The notes below the pieces were generated by a model that was not told where the DNA came from, ran no database searches, and was given only the letters and a program-made list of their open reading frames with translations. A DNA stretch of 64,000 nt from Streptomyces sp. Q6 (GTDB lineage: Bacteria; Actinomycetota; Actinomycetes; Streptomycetales; Streptomycetaceae), in assembly GCF_036967205.1 (NCBI RefSeq), contig NZ_CP146022.1, positions 5,022,001-5,086,000 on the forward strand, given 5' to 3'. A program made the translations under genes and the position numbers. Positions within the stretch are counted from its first letter, which is position 1, and every line of letters starts with the position of its first letter. Shown here one piece after another: positions 24,485-33,567 of the stretch.

Positions 24485-24997
24485 CACTTCGGCGGGCTCG
24501 TCCAAAAACGATTCCGCGCTCGCGACGGCCTCGCGCGCGGGCAGCGCCTTGAACACCCACGTGCGGTAGGACCAGAAGCGGAACAGCGTCGCGAGGCCCA
24601 TGCCGAGGAACTTGAAGATGTTCGACTGCAACGGGCTGTCCCAGCCGAAGCCGTACGTCGCCGCGTACAGGACACCGTTCTCGATGACCAGGCCGACCAC
24701 GCTGAACAGCAGGAACAGCGTGAGTTCCTTGGCGCGGCCGCTCTTGTCGCGGTCGCGGTACGTGAAGTAACGGAACCCCACGTAGTTGAAGACGATGGCG
24801 ACGACCGTCGCGATCACGCTGGCGCGCACGACCTGGAGGTCCGTGCCGTGCCGCATGAGGTTGAACACCGCGAAGTTCACGAGGACGCCGAGCGCGCCCA
24901 CGACGCCGAACTTGGCGATCTCCCGGGCGAGCGCGTCGAAACGCAGCCGCAGTGCGCCCAGCCGGGAAGGGGTGTGTGGGCCGCTGGTCCCTGTCAT
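24470..24997 (-). CDS. GtrA-family membrane protein
   Basis: 175 residues with four membrane helices. The GtrA pattern is clear: AREIAKFGVVGALGVLVNFAVF at the start (given in part), then the helix with VVAIVFNYVGFRYFTYRD, and the closing FLGMGLATLFRFWSYRTWVF. GtrA proteins help move polyprenyl-linked sugars across the membrane for envelope polysaccharide or glycan modification. The ATG at 24997 has GAGG eight bases upstream. It is divergent from purK; the final residues (VTRVI) are encoded by the tandem repeat. Confidence 0.88.
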   Translation of the reverse strand: MTGTSGPHTPSRLGALRLRFDALAREIAKFGVVGALGVLVNFAVFNLMRHGTDLQVVRASVIATVVAIVFNYVGFRYFTYRDRDKSGRAKELTLFLLFSVVGLVIENGVLYAATYGFGWDSPLQSNIFKFLGMGLATLFRFWSYRTWVFKALPAREAVASAESFLDEPAEVTRVI

Positions 24998-25174
24998 GGT
25001 GATCGCCTCAGCCCCCGTCGTCCCCGTCGTATGGTCCGCCGGTCCCGCGAGAGGCCGACCCGGCCATGCTAACCAGGCGGCTTCACGGGCGCCTGTGGGC
25101 GGACGGCGCGTATGGACTTTCGTACGAGAGGAGGGCCGTACGGGTACCGGCCGATTGGCCGATACCCTGAGGGT

Positions 25175-26350
25175 GTGACGTTCCCGGTAGTCGGCATGGT
25201 CGGCGGTGGCCAGCTCGCTCGTATGACACACGAGGCAGGCATCCCGCTCGGCATCAGGTTCAAGCTCCTCAGTGACACTCCTCAGGATTCCGCGGCGCAG
25301 GTCGTCGGCGATGTCGTCGTGGGCGACTATCGCGACCTCGACACGCTGCGTGAGTTCGCGCGCGGCTGTGACGTGATCACCTTCGATCACGAGCACGTGC
25401 CGACCGAGCACCTGCGGGCCCTGGAGGCGGACGGCATCCCCGTGCGCCCAGGACCCGACGCTCTGCTCTACGCCCAGGACAAGGGCGAGATGCGCGCGAA
25501 ACTCACGTCGCTCGGCGTGCCCTGCCCGCGCCACCGCATCGTGCGCGACGTGGCCGACGTGGTCGCCTTCGCCGCGGAAGGCGCCTCTGAAGGCGCCTCT
25601 GAAGGTGACGGCTTCCCCGTCATCCTCAAGACGGTGCGCGGCGGCTACGACGGCAAGGGCGTGTGGTTCGTACGCTCCGAAGCGGACGCCGCCGAGCCGT
25701 TCAAGGCCGGTGTGCCGGTCCTCGCCGAGGAGAAGGTCGACTTCGTACGGGAGCTGGCGGCCAACGTCGTGCGCTCCCCGCACGGCCAGGCGGTCGCCTA
25801 TCCCGTCGTCGAGTCCCAGCAGGTCGACGGCGTCTGCGACACGGTGATCGCGCCGGCGCCCGACCTCGACGAGACGCTCGCGGGCGAGGCCCAGGAGCTG
25901 GCGCTGCGCGTCGCCAAGGAACTCGGCGTCGTCGGCCACCTCGCCGTCGAGCTGTTCGAGACCCGCGGCCCCGACGGCAAGCCCGGCATCCTGGTCAACG
26001 AACTGGCGATGCGCCCGCACAACTCAGGACACTGGACGCAGGACGGGGCGATCACGTCCCAGTTCGCCAACCACGTGCGCGCCGTCCTCGACCTGCCGCT
26101 CGGCGACCCCCGCCCGCGCGCGCCGTGGACCGTGATGTGCAATGTCCTGGGCGGCGACTTCCCGGACATGTACAGCGCGTACCTGCACTGCATGGCCCGC
26201 GACCCGCAGCTCAAGATCCACATGTACGGCAAGGACGTGAAGCCCGGCCGCAAGGTCGGTCACGTGAACACCTACGGTGACGATCTGGACGAGGTCCTGG
26301 ACCGCGCCCGGCACGCCGCCGGGTACCTGAGAGGCACGATCACCGAATGA
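25175..26350 (+). CDS. purK: 5-(Carboxyamino)imidazole ribonucleotide synthase
   Basis: 391 residues from the GTG at 25175. It is an ATP-grasp enzyme: [10 protein letters not shown] at the N-terminus, [24 protein letters not shown] in the ATP-binding lid, and the metal-binding [13 protein letters not shown]. It makes N5-CAIR from AIR, bicarbonate and ATP in purine synthesis; PurE, next in the operon, converts the product. TACCCT (25163-25168), seven bases before the GTG, suggests a leaderless transcript. A 12-bp in-frame duplication adds EGASEGAS in a surface loop. Confidence 0.96.
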   Translation: MTFPVVGMVGGGQLARMTHEAGIPLGIRFKLLSDTPQDSAAQVVGDVVVGDYRDLDTLREFARGCDVITFDHEHVPTEHLRALEADGIPVRPGPDALLYAQDKGEMRAKLTSLGVPCPRHRIVRDVADVVAFAAEGASEGASEGDGFPVILKTVRGGYDGKGVWFVRSEADAAEPFKAGVPVLAEEKVDFVRELAANVVRSPHGQAVAYPVVESQQVDGVCDTVIAPAPDLDETLAGEAQELALRVAKELGVVGHLAVELFETRGPDGKPGILVNELAMRPHNSGHWTQDGAITSQFANHVRAVLDLPLGDPRPRAPWTVMCNVLGGDFPDMYSAYLHCMARDPQLKIHMYGKDVKPGRKVGHVNTYGDDLDEVLDRARHAAGYLRGTITE

Positions 26351-26883
26351 GTCCTGTGGTTGGAATCGTCATGGGGTCGGACTCCGACTGGCCCGTCATG
26401 GAGGCCGCGGCGAAGGCGCTCGACGAGTTCGAGATCCCCTACGAGGTCGACGTCGTCTCCGCGCACCGCATGCCGCACGAGATGATCGCGTACGGGGAGC
26501 AGGCCGCCGAGCGCGGGCTCAAGGCGATCATCGCCGGCGCGGGCGGCGCCGCCCACCTGCCCGGCATGCTCGCCTCCGTGACGCCGCTGCCGGTCATCGG
26601 CGTCCCGGTGCCGCTGAAGTACCTCGACGGCATGGACTCGCTGCTGTCCATCGTGCAGATGCCGGCCGGCGTGCCGGTCGCGACCGTCTCGGTGGGCGGG
26701 GCGCGCAACGCCGGACTGCTCGCGGCCCGTATGCTCGCCGCCCACGACGAGGAACTCCTCGGCCGCATGCGCGAGTTCCAGCAGGACCTGAACGACCAGG
26801 CCACCGAGAAGGGCAAGCGGCTGCGCGCCAAGGTCGAGGGCGGGGCCGGCGGGTTCGGCTTCGGCTCGGGCACGGGGAAGTGA
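26347..26883 (+). CDS. purE: N5-carboxyaminoimidazole ribonucleotide mutase
   Basis: 178 residues; class I Pur[15 protein letters not shown], the active-site SAHRMP, and [12 protein letters not shown] with VIGVPV are all present. It isomerises N5-CAIR to CAIR in the cytoplasm. The ATG overlaps the purK stop by 4 bp (ATGA), and a C-terminal Gly-rich tail ([11 protein letters not shown]) extends beyond the usual end. The following dipeptidase starts in the stop codon, so all three genes are one operon. Confidence 0.97.
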   Translation: MSPVVGIVMGSDSDWPVMEAAAKALDEFEIPYEVDVVSAHRMPHEMIAYGEQAAERGLKAIIAGAGGAAHLPGMLASVTPLPVIGVPVPLKYLDGMDSLLSIVQMPAGVPVATVSVGGARNAGLLAARMLAAHDEELLGRMREFQQDLNDQATEKGKRLRAKVEGGAGGFGFGSGTGK

Positions 26884-28076
26884 ACCGCGTGACGGACCAG
26901 GTGGCACAGGCCCGCGAACTCCTCGCCGAGTTCCCCGTCGTCGACGGGCACAACGACCTCCCGTGGGCGCTGCGCGAGCAGGTCACGTACGACATCGACG
27001 CGCGCGACATCGCCACCGACCAGAGCGCCCATCTCCACACCGACCTCGGCCGGTTGCGGGCGGGCGGCGTCGGCGCGCAGTTCTGGTCCGTGTACGTACG
27101 GACCGACCTGACGGGCGACGCGGCGGTCAGCGCCACGCTCGAACAGATCGACTGCGTCGACCAGTTGATCGCCCGGTACCCGGGTGACCTGCGGGCCGCG
27201 CTGACGGCCGCGGACATGGAGGCGGCGCGCGCGGAAGGCCGTATCGCGTCCCTGAAGGGCGCCGAGGGCGGCCACTCCATCAACAACTCCCTCGCCACGC
27301 TGCGGGCGTTGTACGCGCTGGGCGTCCGCTACATGACGCTCACGCACAACGACAACATCGCCTGGGCCGACTCGGCGACCGACGAGCCCGGGGTCGGCGG
27401 CCTGTCGGCCTTCGGCCGCGAGGTCGTCCGCGAGATGAACCGCGAGGGCATGCTCGTCGACCTGTCGCACGTCGCCGCGACGACGATGCGCGCGGCCCTG
27501 GACGTGACCGAGGCGCCGGTGATCTTCTCGCACTCGTCGTCCCGCGCGGTCTGCGACCACCCGCGCAACATCCCGGACGACGTCCTGGAGCGGCTGGCCG
27601 GGAACGGGGGAGTGGCCATGGCCACCTTCGTCCCGAAGTTCGTCCTCCAGGCGGCGGTCGACTGGACGGCGGCCGCCGACGAGAACCTGCGCGCGCACGG
27701 CTTCCACCACCTCGACACGTCGCCCGAGGCGATGAAGCTGCACCGCGCCTTCGAGGAGGCGACGCCCCGGCCGGTCGCCACGGTCTCGACGGTCGCCGAC
27801 CACCTCGACCACATGCGCGAGGTCGCGGGCGTCGACCACATCGGCATCGGCGGCGACTACGACGGCACGGCGTTCCTGCCGGAGGGCCTCGGGGACGTCT
27901 CCGGCTACCCGAACCTGATCGCCGAACTCCTCGACCGCGGATGGTCCCGCGGCGACCTCGCGAAACTCACCTGGAGCAACGCGGTCCGGGTCCTCGGCGA
28001 CGCGGAAGCGGTCGCCCGTGACCTCCAGGGCCGGCGCGGGCCGTCGAACGCGACGCTGGAACAGCTCGACGGCTGA
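26880..28076 (+). CDS. Membrane-dipeptidase-type (M19) zinc dipeptidase
   Basis: 398 residues from the GTG overlapping the purE stop (a second GTG at 26889 is possible). All di-zinc ligands are visible: DGHNDLPW (HxD), the bridging Glu in KGAEGGHS, and the two His of [16 protein letters not shown], with Asp near GIGGDYDG. It is the orthologue of renal dipeptidase-like Sco3058 (structure known from the literature, recalled), which cleaves L-Xaa-D-Xaa dipeptides. No signal peptide is seen, so it is cytoplasmic here. A degenerate paralogue follows 171 bp downstream. Confidence 0.95.
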   Translation: MNRVTDQVAQARELLAEFPVVDGHNDLPWALREQVTYDIDARDIATDQSAHLHTDLGRLRAGGVGAQFWSVYVRTDLTGDAAVSATLEQIDCVDQLIARYPGDLRAALTAADMEAARAEGRIASLKGAEGGHSINNSLATLRALYALGVRYMTLTHNDNIAWADSATDEPGVGGLSAFGREVVREMNREGMLVDLSHVAATTMRAALDVTEAPVIFSHSSSRAVCDHPRNIPDDVLERLAGNGGVAMATFVPKFVLQAAVDWTAAADENLRAHGFHHLDTSPEAMKLHRAFEEATPRPVATVSTVADHLDHMREVAGVDHIGIGGDYDGTAFLPEGLGDVSGYPNLIAELLDRGWSRGDLAKLTWSNAVRVLGDAEAVARDLQGRRGPSNATLEQLDG

Positions 28077-28247
28077 GCCCCGGCTCCGCCGGACACGCGA
28101 TCCGGACGGGGTGGGGCGCGACGCCGACGCGGCGCGCCTCACCCCGACGGCGGTACGGACACCCGAACGCTTCGCTCACCGAGAAGCGTGCCGCACTCCG
28201 TGGCACGGTGGTCCCAACGCCGCCCCACCGACGTCCGGAGCCCTGCC

Positions 28248-29324
28248 ATGGCAGACCTGCAGGACGAACTGACCGCACCCGCCGAAGCGGGCGGGCTCGA
28301 CGATCAGCCCCCTGTCGAGGTCCCGCCCCCGCCACCGCTCCCCGTACCCGTCCCGGTCACCGCCCGCGACCTGCTCGCCCGGCACCCCGTCGCGGACGGC
28401 TACTGCGGCCTGCCGGAGACACTGCGGACCCTGCCCTGGTACGACCTCGAACTCGGCGAGAGCACCGTCGAGACCGATCTGCCCCGGCTGCGCGCCAGCG
28501 GCACCGGCGCCCTGCTGTGGGCGCTGCACGTCGACCCCGCGCGCCCCGTCACCACGGCCCTGGAACAGATCGACCTCGTCAACAACGTCGTCGCCCGCTA
28601 CCCGGAGGGCCTGCGCCTGGCCCGCTCCGCGTCCGAGACCGCCGACGCCCGCGCGCACGGCCGCGTCGCCGTCGTCATCGGCCCCGCGCCCGGCACCGCG
28701 ACCGGCGACTCGCTCGGCACCCTGCGCGCCCTGCACGCGCTCGGCCTGCGCGCCCTCACCCTCAGCGGCACGGCCTGGGCGTCCGACGACGGCCTGAGCC
28801 TGTTCGGCGAAGAGGTCGTACGGGAGATGAACCGGCTCGGCATGCTCGTCGACCTCACGGGCGCGTCCCCGGCCACCGCCGTCCGCGCCCTGGCCGCCTC
28901 CAAGGCCCCGACCGTCCTCACCCGCTCCGGTGCCCGCGCCCTCAACAGCCATCCGGACAACGTCGGTGACGACCTGCTCGCCGCCGTCGGCGCGGGCAAG
29001 GGCCTGTGCCTCGTGCCCTGCTCGGTCGCCCGCACCGGACCCGCCCTGCGCGACGTGGCCGACCACCTGGACCACGTACGACGCGTCGCGGGCCCCGAGT
29101 CGGTCGGCCTCTCGGGGATGTACGACACCGGGGACCCGCACCCCGAGGGCCTCGCCGACGCCTCCGGCTACCCGGCCCTCATCGCCGAGCTCCTGGACCG
29201 CGGCTGGCCCGAGGCGGACGTCGCCCTGCTCACCTGGGGCAACGTCCAAAGGGTCCTGCGCGGCGCCGAGTTCACGGCCCGCGCCGCCCAACAGCGCCGC
29301 GGACCGTCCACGGCCACCCTCTGA
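28248..29324 (+). CDS. Degenerate M19 dipeptidase paralogue lacking metal ligands
   Basis: 358 residues from the ATG at 28248 (GGAG eight bases upstream). After a Pro-rich stretch (PPVEVPPPPPLPVPVPV) it aligns with the upstream dipeptidase over its length: [53 protein letters not shown]. The catalytic residues are gone: the HxD motif reads ADGYCGLPE, the bridging-Glu segment is IGPAPGTATG, and SHSSSRAV is TRSGARAL. It should not bind the two zincs. Its frame and codon use are intact, so it is kept as a pseudoenzyme, perhaps a partner of the active enzyme. Confidence 0.85.
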   Translation: MADLQDELTAPAEAGGLDDQPPVEVPPPPPLPVPVPVTARDLLARHPVADGYCGLPETLRTLPWYDLELGESTVETDLPRLRASGTGALLWALHVDPARPVTTALEQIDLVNNVVARYPEGLRLARSASETADARAHGRVAVVIGPAPGTATGDSLGTLRALHALGLRALTLSGTAWASDDGLSLFGEEVVREMNRLGMLVDLTGASPATAVRALAASKAPTVLTRSGARALNSHPDNVGDDLLAAVGAGKGLCLVPCSVARTGPALRDVADHLDHVRRVAGPESVGLSGMYDTGDPHPEGLADASGYPALIAELLDRGWPEADVALLTWGNVQRVLRGAEFTARAAQQRRGPSTATL

Positions 29325-29346
29325 CCTCAGCAGTCCCCGTACTCCG

Positions 29347-30672
29347 TCACGCGGACGGCCGCCCCATGGCCCGGTACGTCCACCCGGCGTCCCGCCACAG
29401 CGCGGGGTCCAGGGCGTTGCGGCCGTCCAGGATGACCCGCTCCGACACGGCGGCACCCAGCTCCGCCGGGTCCAGCTCGCGGAACTCCCGCCACTCCGTC
29501 AGATGCAGCACGACGTCCGCGCCGCGCACCGCGTCGAGGGCCGAGTCGGCGTACCCCAGCGTCGGGAACAGCCGCCGGGCGTTCGCCATGCCCTTCGGGT
29601 CGTAGACCGTGACCTGACCGCCCTGGAGGTGGATCTGCCCGGCGACGTTCAGCGCGGGGGAGTCCCGCACGTCGTCCGAGTCCGGCTTGAACGTGGCGCC
29701 GAGCACCGCGACCCGCTTGCCCAGGAACGCCCCGCCGCCCAGCGCCTCGCGCGCCATCTCGACCATCGCCCCGCGCCGCCGCATGTTCACGGAGTCGATC
29801 TCGCGCAGGAACGTCAGCGCCTGGTCCGCGCCCAGCTCACCGGCGCGCGCCATGAACGCCCGGATGTCCTTCGGCAGGCACCCGCCGCCGAAGCCGATCC
29901 CGGCCCGCAGGAACTTGTGCCCGATCCGGTCGTCGTAGCCGATCGCCTCGGCCAGCTTGGCGACGTCGCCGCCCGCGGCCTCGCACACCTCGGCCATCGC
30001 GTTGATGAAGGAGATCTTCGTGGCCAGGAAGGAGTTCGCCGCCGTCTTGACCAGCTCGGCCGTCGGGAAGTCCGTCACGACGAGCGGCGTGCCCTCCGCC
30101 AGCGGCGTCGCGTACACGTCCCGCAGCAGCTTCTCGGCCCGCTCGCTGCCCACGCCGACCACGATCCGGTCCGGGTGCAGCGTGTCGTTCACGGCGAAGC
30201 CCTCACGCAGGAACTCCGGGTTCCACGCCAGCTCCGTCCCCTCGGGCAGCAGCGCCGCCAGCCGGGCCGCGGACCCCACCGGCACCGTCGACTTGCCCAC
30301 GACCAGCGCGCCCGGCTCCAGGTGCGGGGCCAGGGAGCCGAACGCGGAGTCCACGTAACTCATGTCGCACGCGTACTCGCCGTGCCGCTGCGGGGTGTTC
30401 ACGCACACGAAGTGCACGTCCCCGAACTCCGCGACCTCCTTGAAGTCCATCGTGAAGCGCAGCCGCCCGCTCGACCCCTCGATCCCGGCGACGTGCTTGC
30501 GCAGCAGGTCCTCCAGACCGGGCTCGTACATGGGGACCTCGCCCCGCGTGAGCATCTCGATCTTCTCGGGTACGACATCCAGACCGAGCACCTCGAAGCC
30601 GAGCTCGGCCATGGCCGCGGCGTGCGTGGCGCCGAGGTAGCCGGTGCCGATCACGGTGATCTTGAGGGCCAT
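29347..30672 (-). CDS. UDP-glucose/GDP-mannose-type nucleotide-sugar dehydrogenase
   Basis: 441 residues from the ATG at 30672 (GGAG eight bases upstream). The Rossmann motif VIGTGYLGATHAA starts at residue 5. The catalytic Cys is in GFGGGCLPKD near 260, and the C-terminal domain has ATFKPDSDDVRDSP. It performs a two-step NAD-dependent oxidation of a UDP- or GDP-hexose to the uronate; the family pattern fits UDP-glucose 6-dehydrogenase best. The product would feed envelope or capsular polysaccharides, in keeping with the LCP and glycosyltransferase genes to the right. Confidence 0.92.
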   Translation of the reverse strand: MALKITVIGTGYLGATHAAAMAELGFEVLGLDVVPEKIEMLTRGEVPMYEPGLEDLLRKHVAGIEGSSGRLRFTMDFKEVAEFGDVHFVCVNTPQRHGEYACDMSYVDSAFGSLAPHLEPGALVVGKSTVPVGSAARLAALLPEGTELAWNPEFLREGFAVNDTLHPDRIVVGVGSERAEKLLRDVYATPLAEGTPLVVTDFPTAELVKTAANSFLATKISFINAMAEVCEAAGGDVAKLAEAIGYDDRIGHKFLRAGIGFGGGCLPKDIRAFMARAGELGADQALTFLREIDSVNMRRRGAMVEMAREALGGGAFLGKRVAVLGATFKPDSDDVRDSPALNVAGQIHLQGGQVTVYDPKGMANARRLFPTLGYADSALDAVRGADVVLHLTEWREFRELDPAELGAAVSERVILDGRNALDPALWRDAGWTYRAMGRPSA

Positions 30673-30809
30673 AACGGGGCTCCAGAGGTGTGGGTGCGGC
30701 GTGCGCTGCCCGAGCATAGTCGGGGCGTCGACCGGCCTCTCACCGGGCAACTTTCCCCTTGTCGCGTAGCTCACGTATCCCCGGAGTGCGCAGACACCTA
30801 AAATTCGGG

Positions 30810-30830
30810 TTACTTAACGGTAATTAGCAT
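30810..30830 (+). promoter_or_regulatory. AT-rich promoter with TTAC-N6-GTAA inverted repeat
   Basis: TTACTTAACGGTAA (30810-30823) is an inverted repeat directly upstream of TAGCAT (30825-30830), a plausible -10 for the acyl-CoA dehydrogenase gene. The location in the -35/-10 spacer suits a repressor operator. The AT-rich block is unusual for this DNA. Confidence 0.45.
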
Positions 30831-30850
30831 CGCTTGGAGCGTGAGACACC

Positions 30851-32017
30851 TTGGCCGGATCGACTTCCACCCCGGAGTTCGACCTGTACCGCCCGTCCGA
30901 GGAGCACGACCTGCTCCGCGAGACCGTGCGCGCGCTGGCCGATGCGAAGATCGCCCCGCACGCCGCCGCGGTCGACGAGGACGCCCGCTTCCCGCAGGAG
31001 GCGCTCGACGCGCTCGTCGCGGCCGAGCTCGCCGCGGTGCACGTGCCGGAGGAGTACGGCGGCGCGGGCGCCGACGCGCTCGCCACCGTCATCGTCATCG
31101 AGGAGGTCGCCCGCGCCTGCGTCTCGTCCTCCCTGATCCCGGCCGTGAACAAGCTCGGCTCGCTCCCCGTCATCCTCTCCGGCTCCGAGGAGCTGAAGAA
31201 GAAGTACCTCGGCCCGCTGGCCAAGGGCGACGCCATGTTCTCGTACTGCCTCAGCGAGCCGGACGCCGGTTCGGACGCGGCCGGCATGAAGACCCGCGCG
31301 GTCCGCGACGGCGACTTCTGGGTCCTGAACGGCGTGAAGCGCTGGATCACCAACGCCGGCGTCAGCGAGTACTACACGGTCATGGCTGTCACCGACCCGG
31401 AGAAGCGCTCCAAGGGCATCTCCGCGTTCGTCGTCGAGAAGTCCGACCCGGGCGTCTCCTTCGGCGCCCCGGAGAAGAAGCTCGGCATCAAGGGCTCGCC
31501 GACCCGCGAGGTCTACCTCGACAACGTCCGCATCCCCGCCGACCGCATGATCGGCGCCGAGGGCACCGGCTTCGCCACCGCGATGAAGACCCTCGACCAC
31601 ACCCGCATCACCATCGCCGCCCAGGCGCTCGGTGTCGCCCAGGGCGCCCTCGACTACGCCAAGGGCTACGTCCAGGAGCGCAAGCAGTTCGGCAAGCCGA
31701 TCGCCGACTTCCAGGGCATCCAGTTCATGCTCGCCGACATGGCGATGAAGATCGCCGCCGCCCGCCAGCTCACGTACGCGGCCGCGGCGGCCTCGGAGCG
31801 CGGCGACAAGGACCTCACCTTCCAGGGCGCCGCCGCCAAGTGCTTCGCCTCGGACGTCGCGATGGAGGTCACGACCGACGCCGTCCAGCTCCTCGGCGGC
31901 TACGGCTACACCCGTGACTACCCGGTCGAGCGCATGATGCGCGACGCCAAGATCACACAAATCTACGAAGGCACGAACCAGGTCCAGCGCATCGTCATGG
32001 CGCGCAACCTGCCGTAA
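30851..32017 (+). CDS. Acyl-CoA dehydrogenase
   Basis: 388 residues, read from a TTG at 30851; no ATG or GTG is suitably placed in frame and the family's N-terminal helix starts at once (EFDLYRPSEEHDLLRETV). FAD-dependent alpha/beta-dehydrogenation of acyl-CoA: motif YCLSEPDAGSDAAGM, WITNAG, the R-x-FG-x-P helix (ERKQFGKPIADFQ), GGYGYTRDYPVERMMRDAK and the catalytic Glu in IYEGTNQVQR. Chain length is not predictable from sequence, though short or branched chains are common for this subgroup. It stands alone with its own promoter and terminator. Confidence 0.95.
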   Translation: MAGSTSTPEFDLYRPSEEHDLLRETVRALADAKIAPHAAAVDEDARFPQEALDALVAAELAAVHVPEEYGGAGADALATVIVIEEVARACVSSSLIPAVNKLGSLPVILSGSEELKKKYLGPLAKGDAMFSYCLSEPDAGSDAAGMKTRAVRDGDFWVLNGVKRWITNAGVSEYYTVMAVTDPEKRSKGISAFVVEKSDPGVSFGAPEKKLGIKGSPTREVYLDNVRIPADRMIGAEGTGFATAMKTLDHTRITIAAQALGVAQGALDYAKGYVQERKQFGKPIADFQGIQFMLADMAMKIAAARQLTYAAAAASERGDKDLTFQGAAAKCFASDVAMEVTTDAVQLLGGYGYTRDYPVERMMRDAKITQIYEGTNQVQRIVMARNLP

Positions 32018-32031
32018 CCGTCGACCGAACC

Positions 32032-32064
32032 AGGAAGGGCGCCCGCGAAACGGGCGCCCTTCCT
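32032..32064. terminator. Bidirectional terminator
   Basis: A perfect 14-bp stem AGGAAGGGCGCCCG / CGGGCGCCCTTCCT with loop CGAAA, between convergent genes ending at 32017 (+) and 32077 (-). Confidence 0.9.
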
Positions 32065-32076
32065 CGTCGTGCGCCT

Positions 32077-32712
32077 CTACGCACCACCGAGCAGCGGAGC
32101 CAGCGCGCGCTCCAGGTCCGCCGGTTCGCGGAAGTGCGCCCCGCGCATGCCGAGGGCCGTGGCCGCCTCGACGTTCTCCGTCGAGTCGTCGACGAACAGG
32201 CACCGGTCCGGCCGGACGCCCGCCCTGGCGGCCGCCAGCTCGTAGATCCGCGCGTCGGGCTTCGCGAGACCGACGCGCGCACTGCTGACGACGTCGTCCG
32301 CGAGGTCGGTCAGGCCGAGTCGGGCGAGATCGTCCTCCAGGTCGACCGTCGCGTTGCTGACGAGGACCAGGGGGACGCGGGTCCGGGCCCGCCGCAGCAG
32401 CGACACCACCGCCTCGTCGGCCCGGAAGGGCAGCGCCAGCAGGGTCGAGGCGAGTGCGCGGGCCGTCCGCGCGGGCACGAGTCCGGTCAGTTCCGTGACG
32501 ATCGACTCCACCCACTCCTGCGGGGTGATGCGCCCCAGCATGAGCGGCAGGTCCACCTCGGGCGCGAACGCCACCTTCGCCGTCGTGCCCTCGGCCAGCC
32601 CCGCCGCCCGCTCCAGGGCGAGCAGGCCGGAGTCGTCGTAGAACCGGATCACGTTGTCGATGTCGCACAGGACGGCGTCGAAGGGCACTTGCGTGTCGAG
32701 CGGACCGGTCAT
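32077..32712 (-). CDS. HAD-superfamily hydrolase
   Basis: 211 residues from the ATG at 32712 (AGGTGG upstream; an in-frame ATG at 32730 lacks one). HAD motif I is DAVLCDIDNVIRF (nucleophile and acid Asp). Motif II is VLVSNATVDLEDDL, and motifs III/IV are GLAKPDARIYE and CLFVDDSTENVEAA. It is a phosphatase or phosphonatase-like hydrolase of the YihX/epoxide-hydrolase-N type. Substrate unknown. It is downstream of, and co-directional with, the methyltransferase gene. Confidence 0.88.
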   Translation of the reverse strand: MTGPLDTQVPFDAVLCDIDNVIRFYDDSGLLALERAAGLAEGTTAKVAFAPEVDLPLMLGRITPQEWVESIVTELTGLVPARTARALASTLLALPFRADEAVVSLLRRARTRVPLVLVSNATVDLEDDLARLGLTDLADDVVSSARVGLAKPDARIYELAAARAGVRPDRCLFVDDSTENVEAATALGMRGAHFREPADLERALAPLLGGA

Positions 32713-32811
32713 CGCGGGGAGCCACCTCATGGTCGTTTCGGGCCAGGAGCGTACCTCTTTGACCTGCGCGTCCTTCGCCCGGGACCGGACCGCCGGGCCG
32801 GACCGCCGGGA

Positions 32812-33555
32812 TCAGGCGGTGCCGGGCGTCCGGCGCAGGACCAGGCAGACGAACCCGAACGAATCCCGGTACGACCGCAGCCACTCCGTGCGGCGCAGGG
32901 CGGCCGTCTCCAGGACCTCGGCGCTGTCCGGGTGGTCGGGGTGGTCGAGGGCCCAGGCGGCGACGGAGCCCCAGCAGGCCCACTCGTAGGCGTCCAGCTC
33001 CTGCCGGGTGCTGATGTGGCCGTGGACCGGGGTCCAGCCGGCGGCGGTGACCCGCTCCACGGTGTCGGCGAGCGGTGCGAGATCGCCGAGCATGTCGACG
33101 GCCTCGGGGGACGGCGGCCGCTCCCAGAAGCCGTCGCCGACCAGGATGCGGCCGCTGGGCGCCAGGTGCGCGCGGGCCGCCGCGAGGGTCGGCAGCAGGC
33201 CGCCGAACGCGTGGGCGGCGCCGACGCTGACGACGACGTCGAACGGCTCCTTCGCGGCGAACTCCTCGGCCGGCCGGTGGTGCAGCCCGAGCCGCTCCCC
33301 GAGTCCGCGCTCATCGGCCGCGTCACGGGCCAGCGCCAGCGCGTCCGCGGAGATGTCGACGCCCTCGGCGCGCACCCCGGGCCGCGTGGCCAGGGCGCGC
33401 AGCAGCCATTCGGCGGTGCCGCACCCGAGGTCGAGGACGCGCTCGTCGCCGCGCGGCAGCGCGTGCCGCAGGAGGTCGCGTACGGAGTCGTCGCCGAGCG
33501 GGGCCTTGACCGGATGACCGGCGTGAGCGATGCGGGAGATCTCTTCGCGATGCAT
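32812..33555 (-). CDS. SAM-dependent methyltransferase
   Basis: 247 residues. A class I methyltransferase fold: motif I VLDLGCGTAEWLL near residue 41, GVDISADALALAR (post I), FDVVVSVGAAHAF (motif II region), and a lid with an aromatic run (AYEWACWG). Probably a small-molecule methyltransferase; the substrate cannot be inferred. It lies 12 bp after the frameshifted SDR gene on the same strand, so they are likely cotranscribed. Confidence 0.85.
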   Translation of the reverse strand: MHREEISRIAHAGHPVKAPLGDDSVRDLLRHALPRGDERVLDLGCGTAEWLLRALATRPGVRAEGVDISADALALARDAADERGLGERLGLHHRPAEEFAAKEPFDVVVSVGAAHAFGGLLPTLAAARAHLAPSGRILVGDGFWERPPSPEAVDMLGDLAPLADTVERVTAAGWTPVHGHISTRQELDAYEWACWGSVAAWALDHPDHPDSAEVLETAALRRTEWLRSYRDSFGFVCLVLRRTPGTA

Positions 33556-33567
33556 CGGCGCAGCGTG

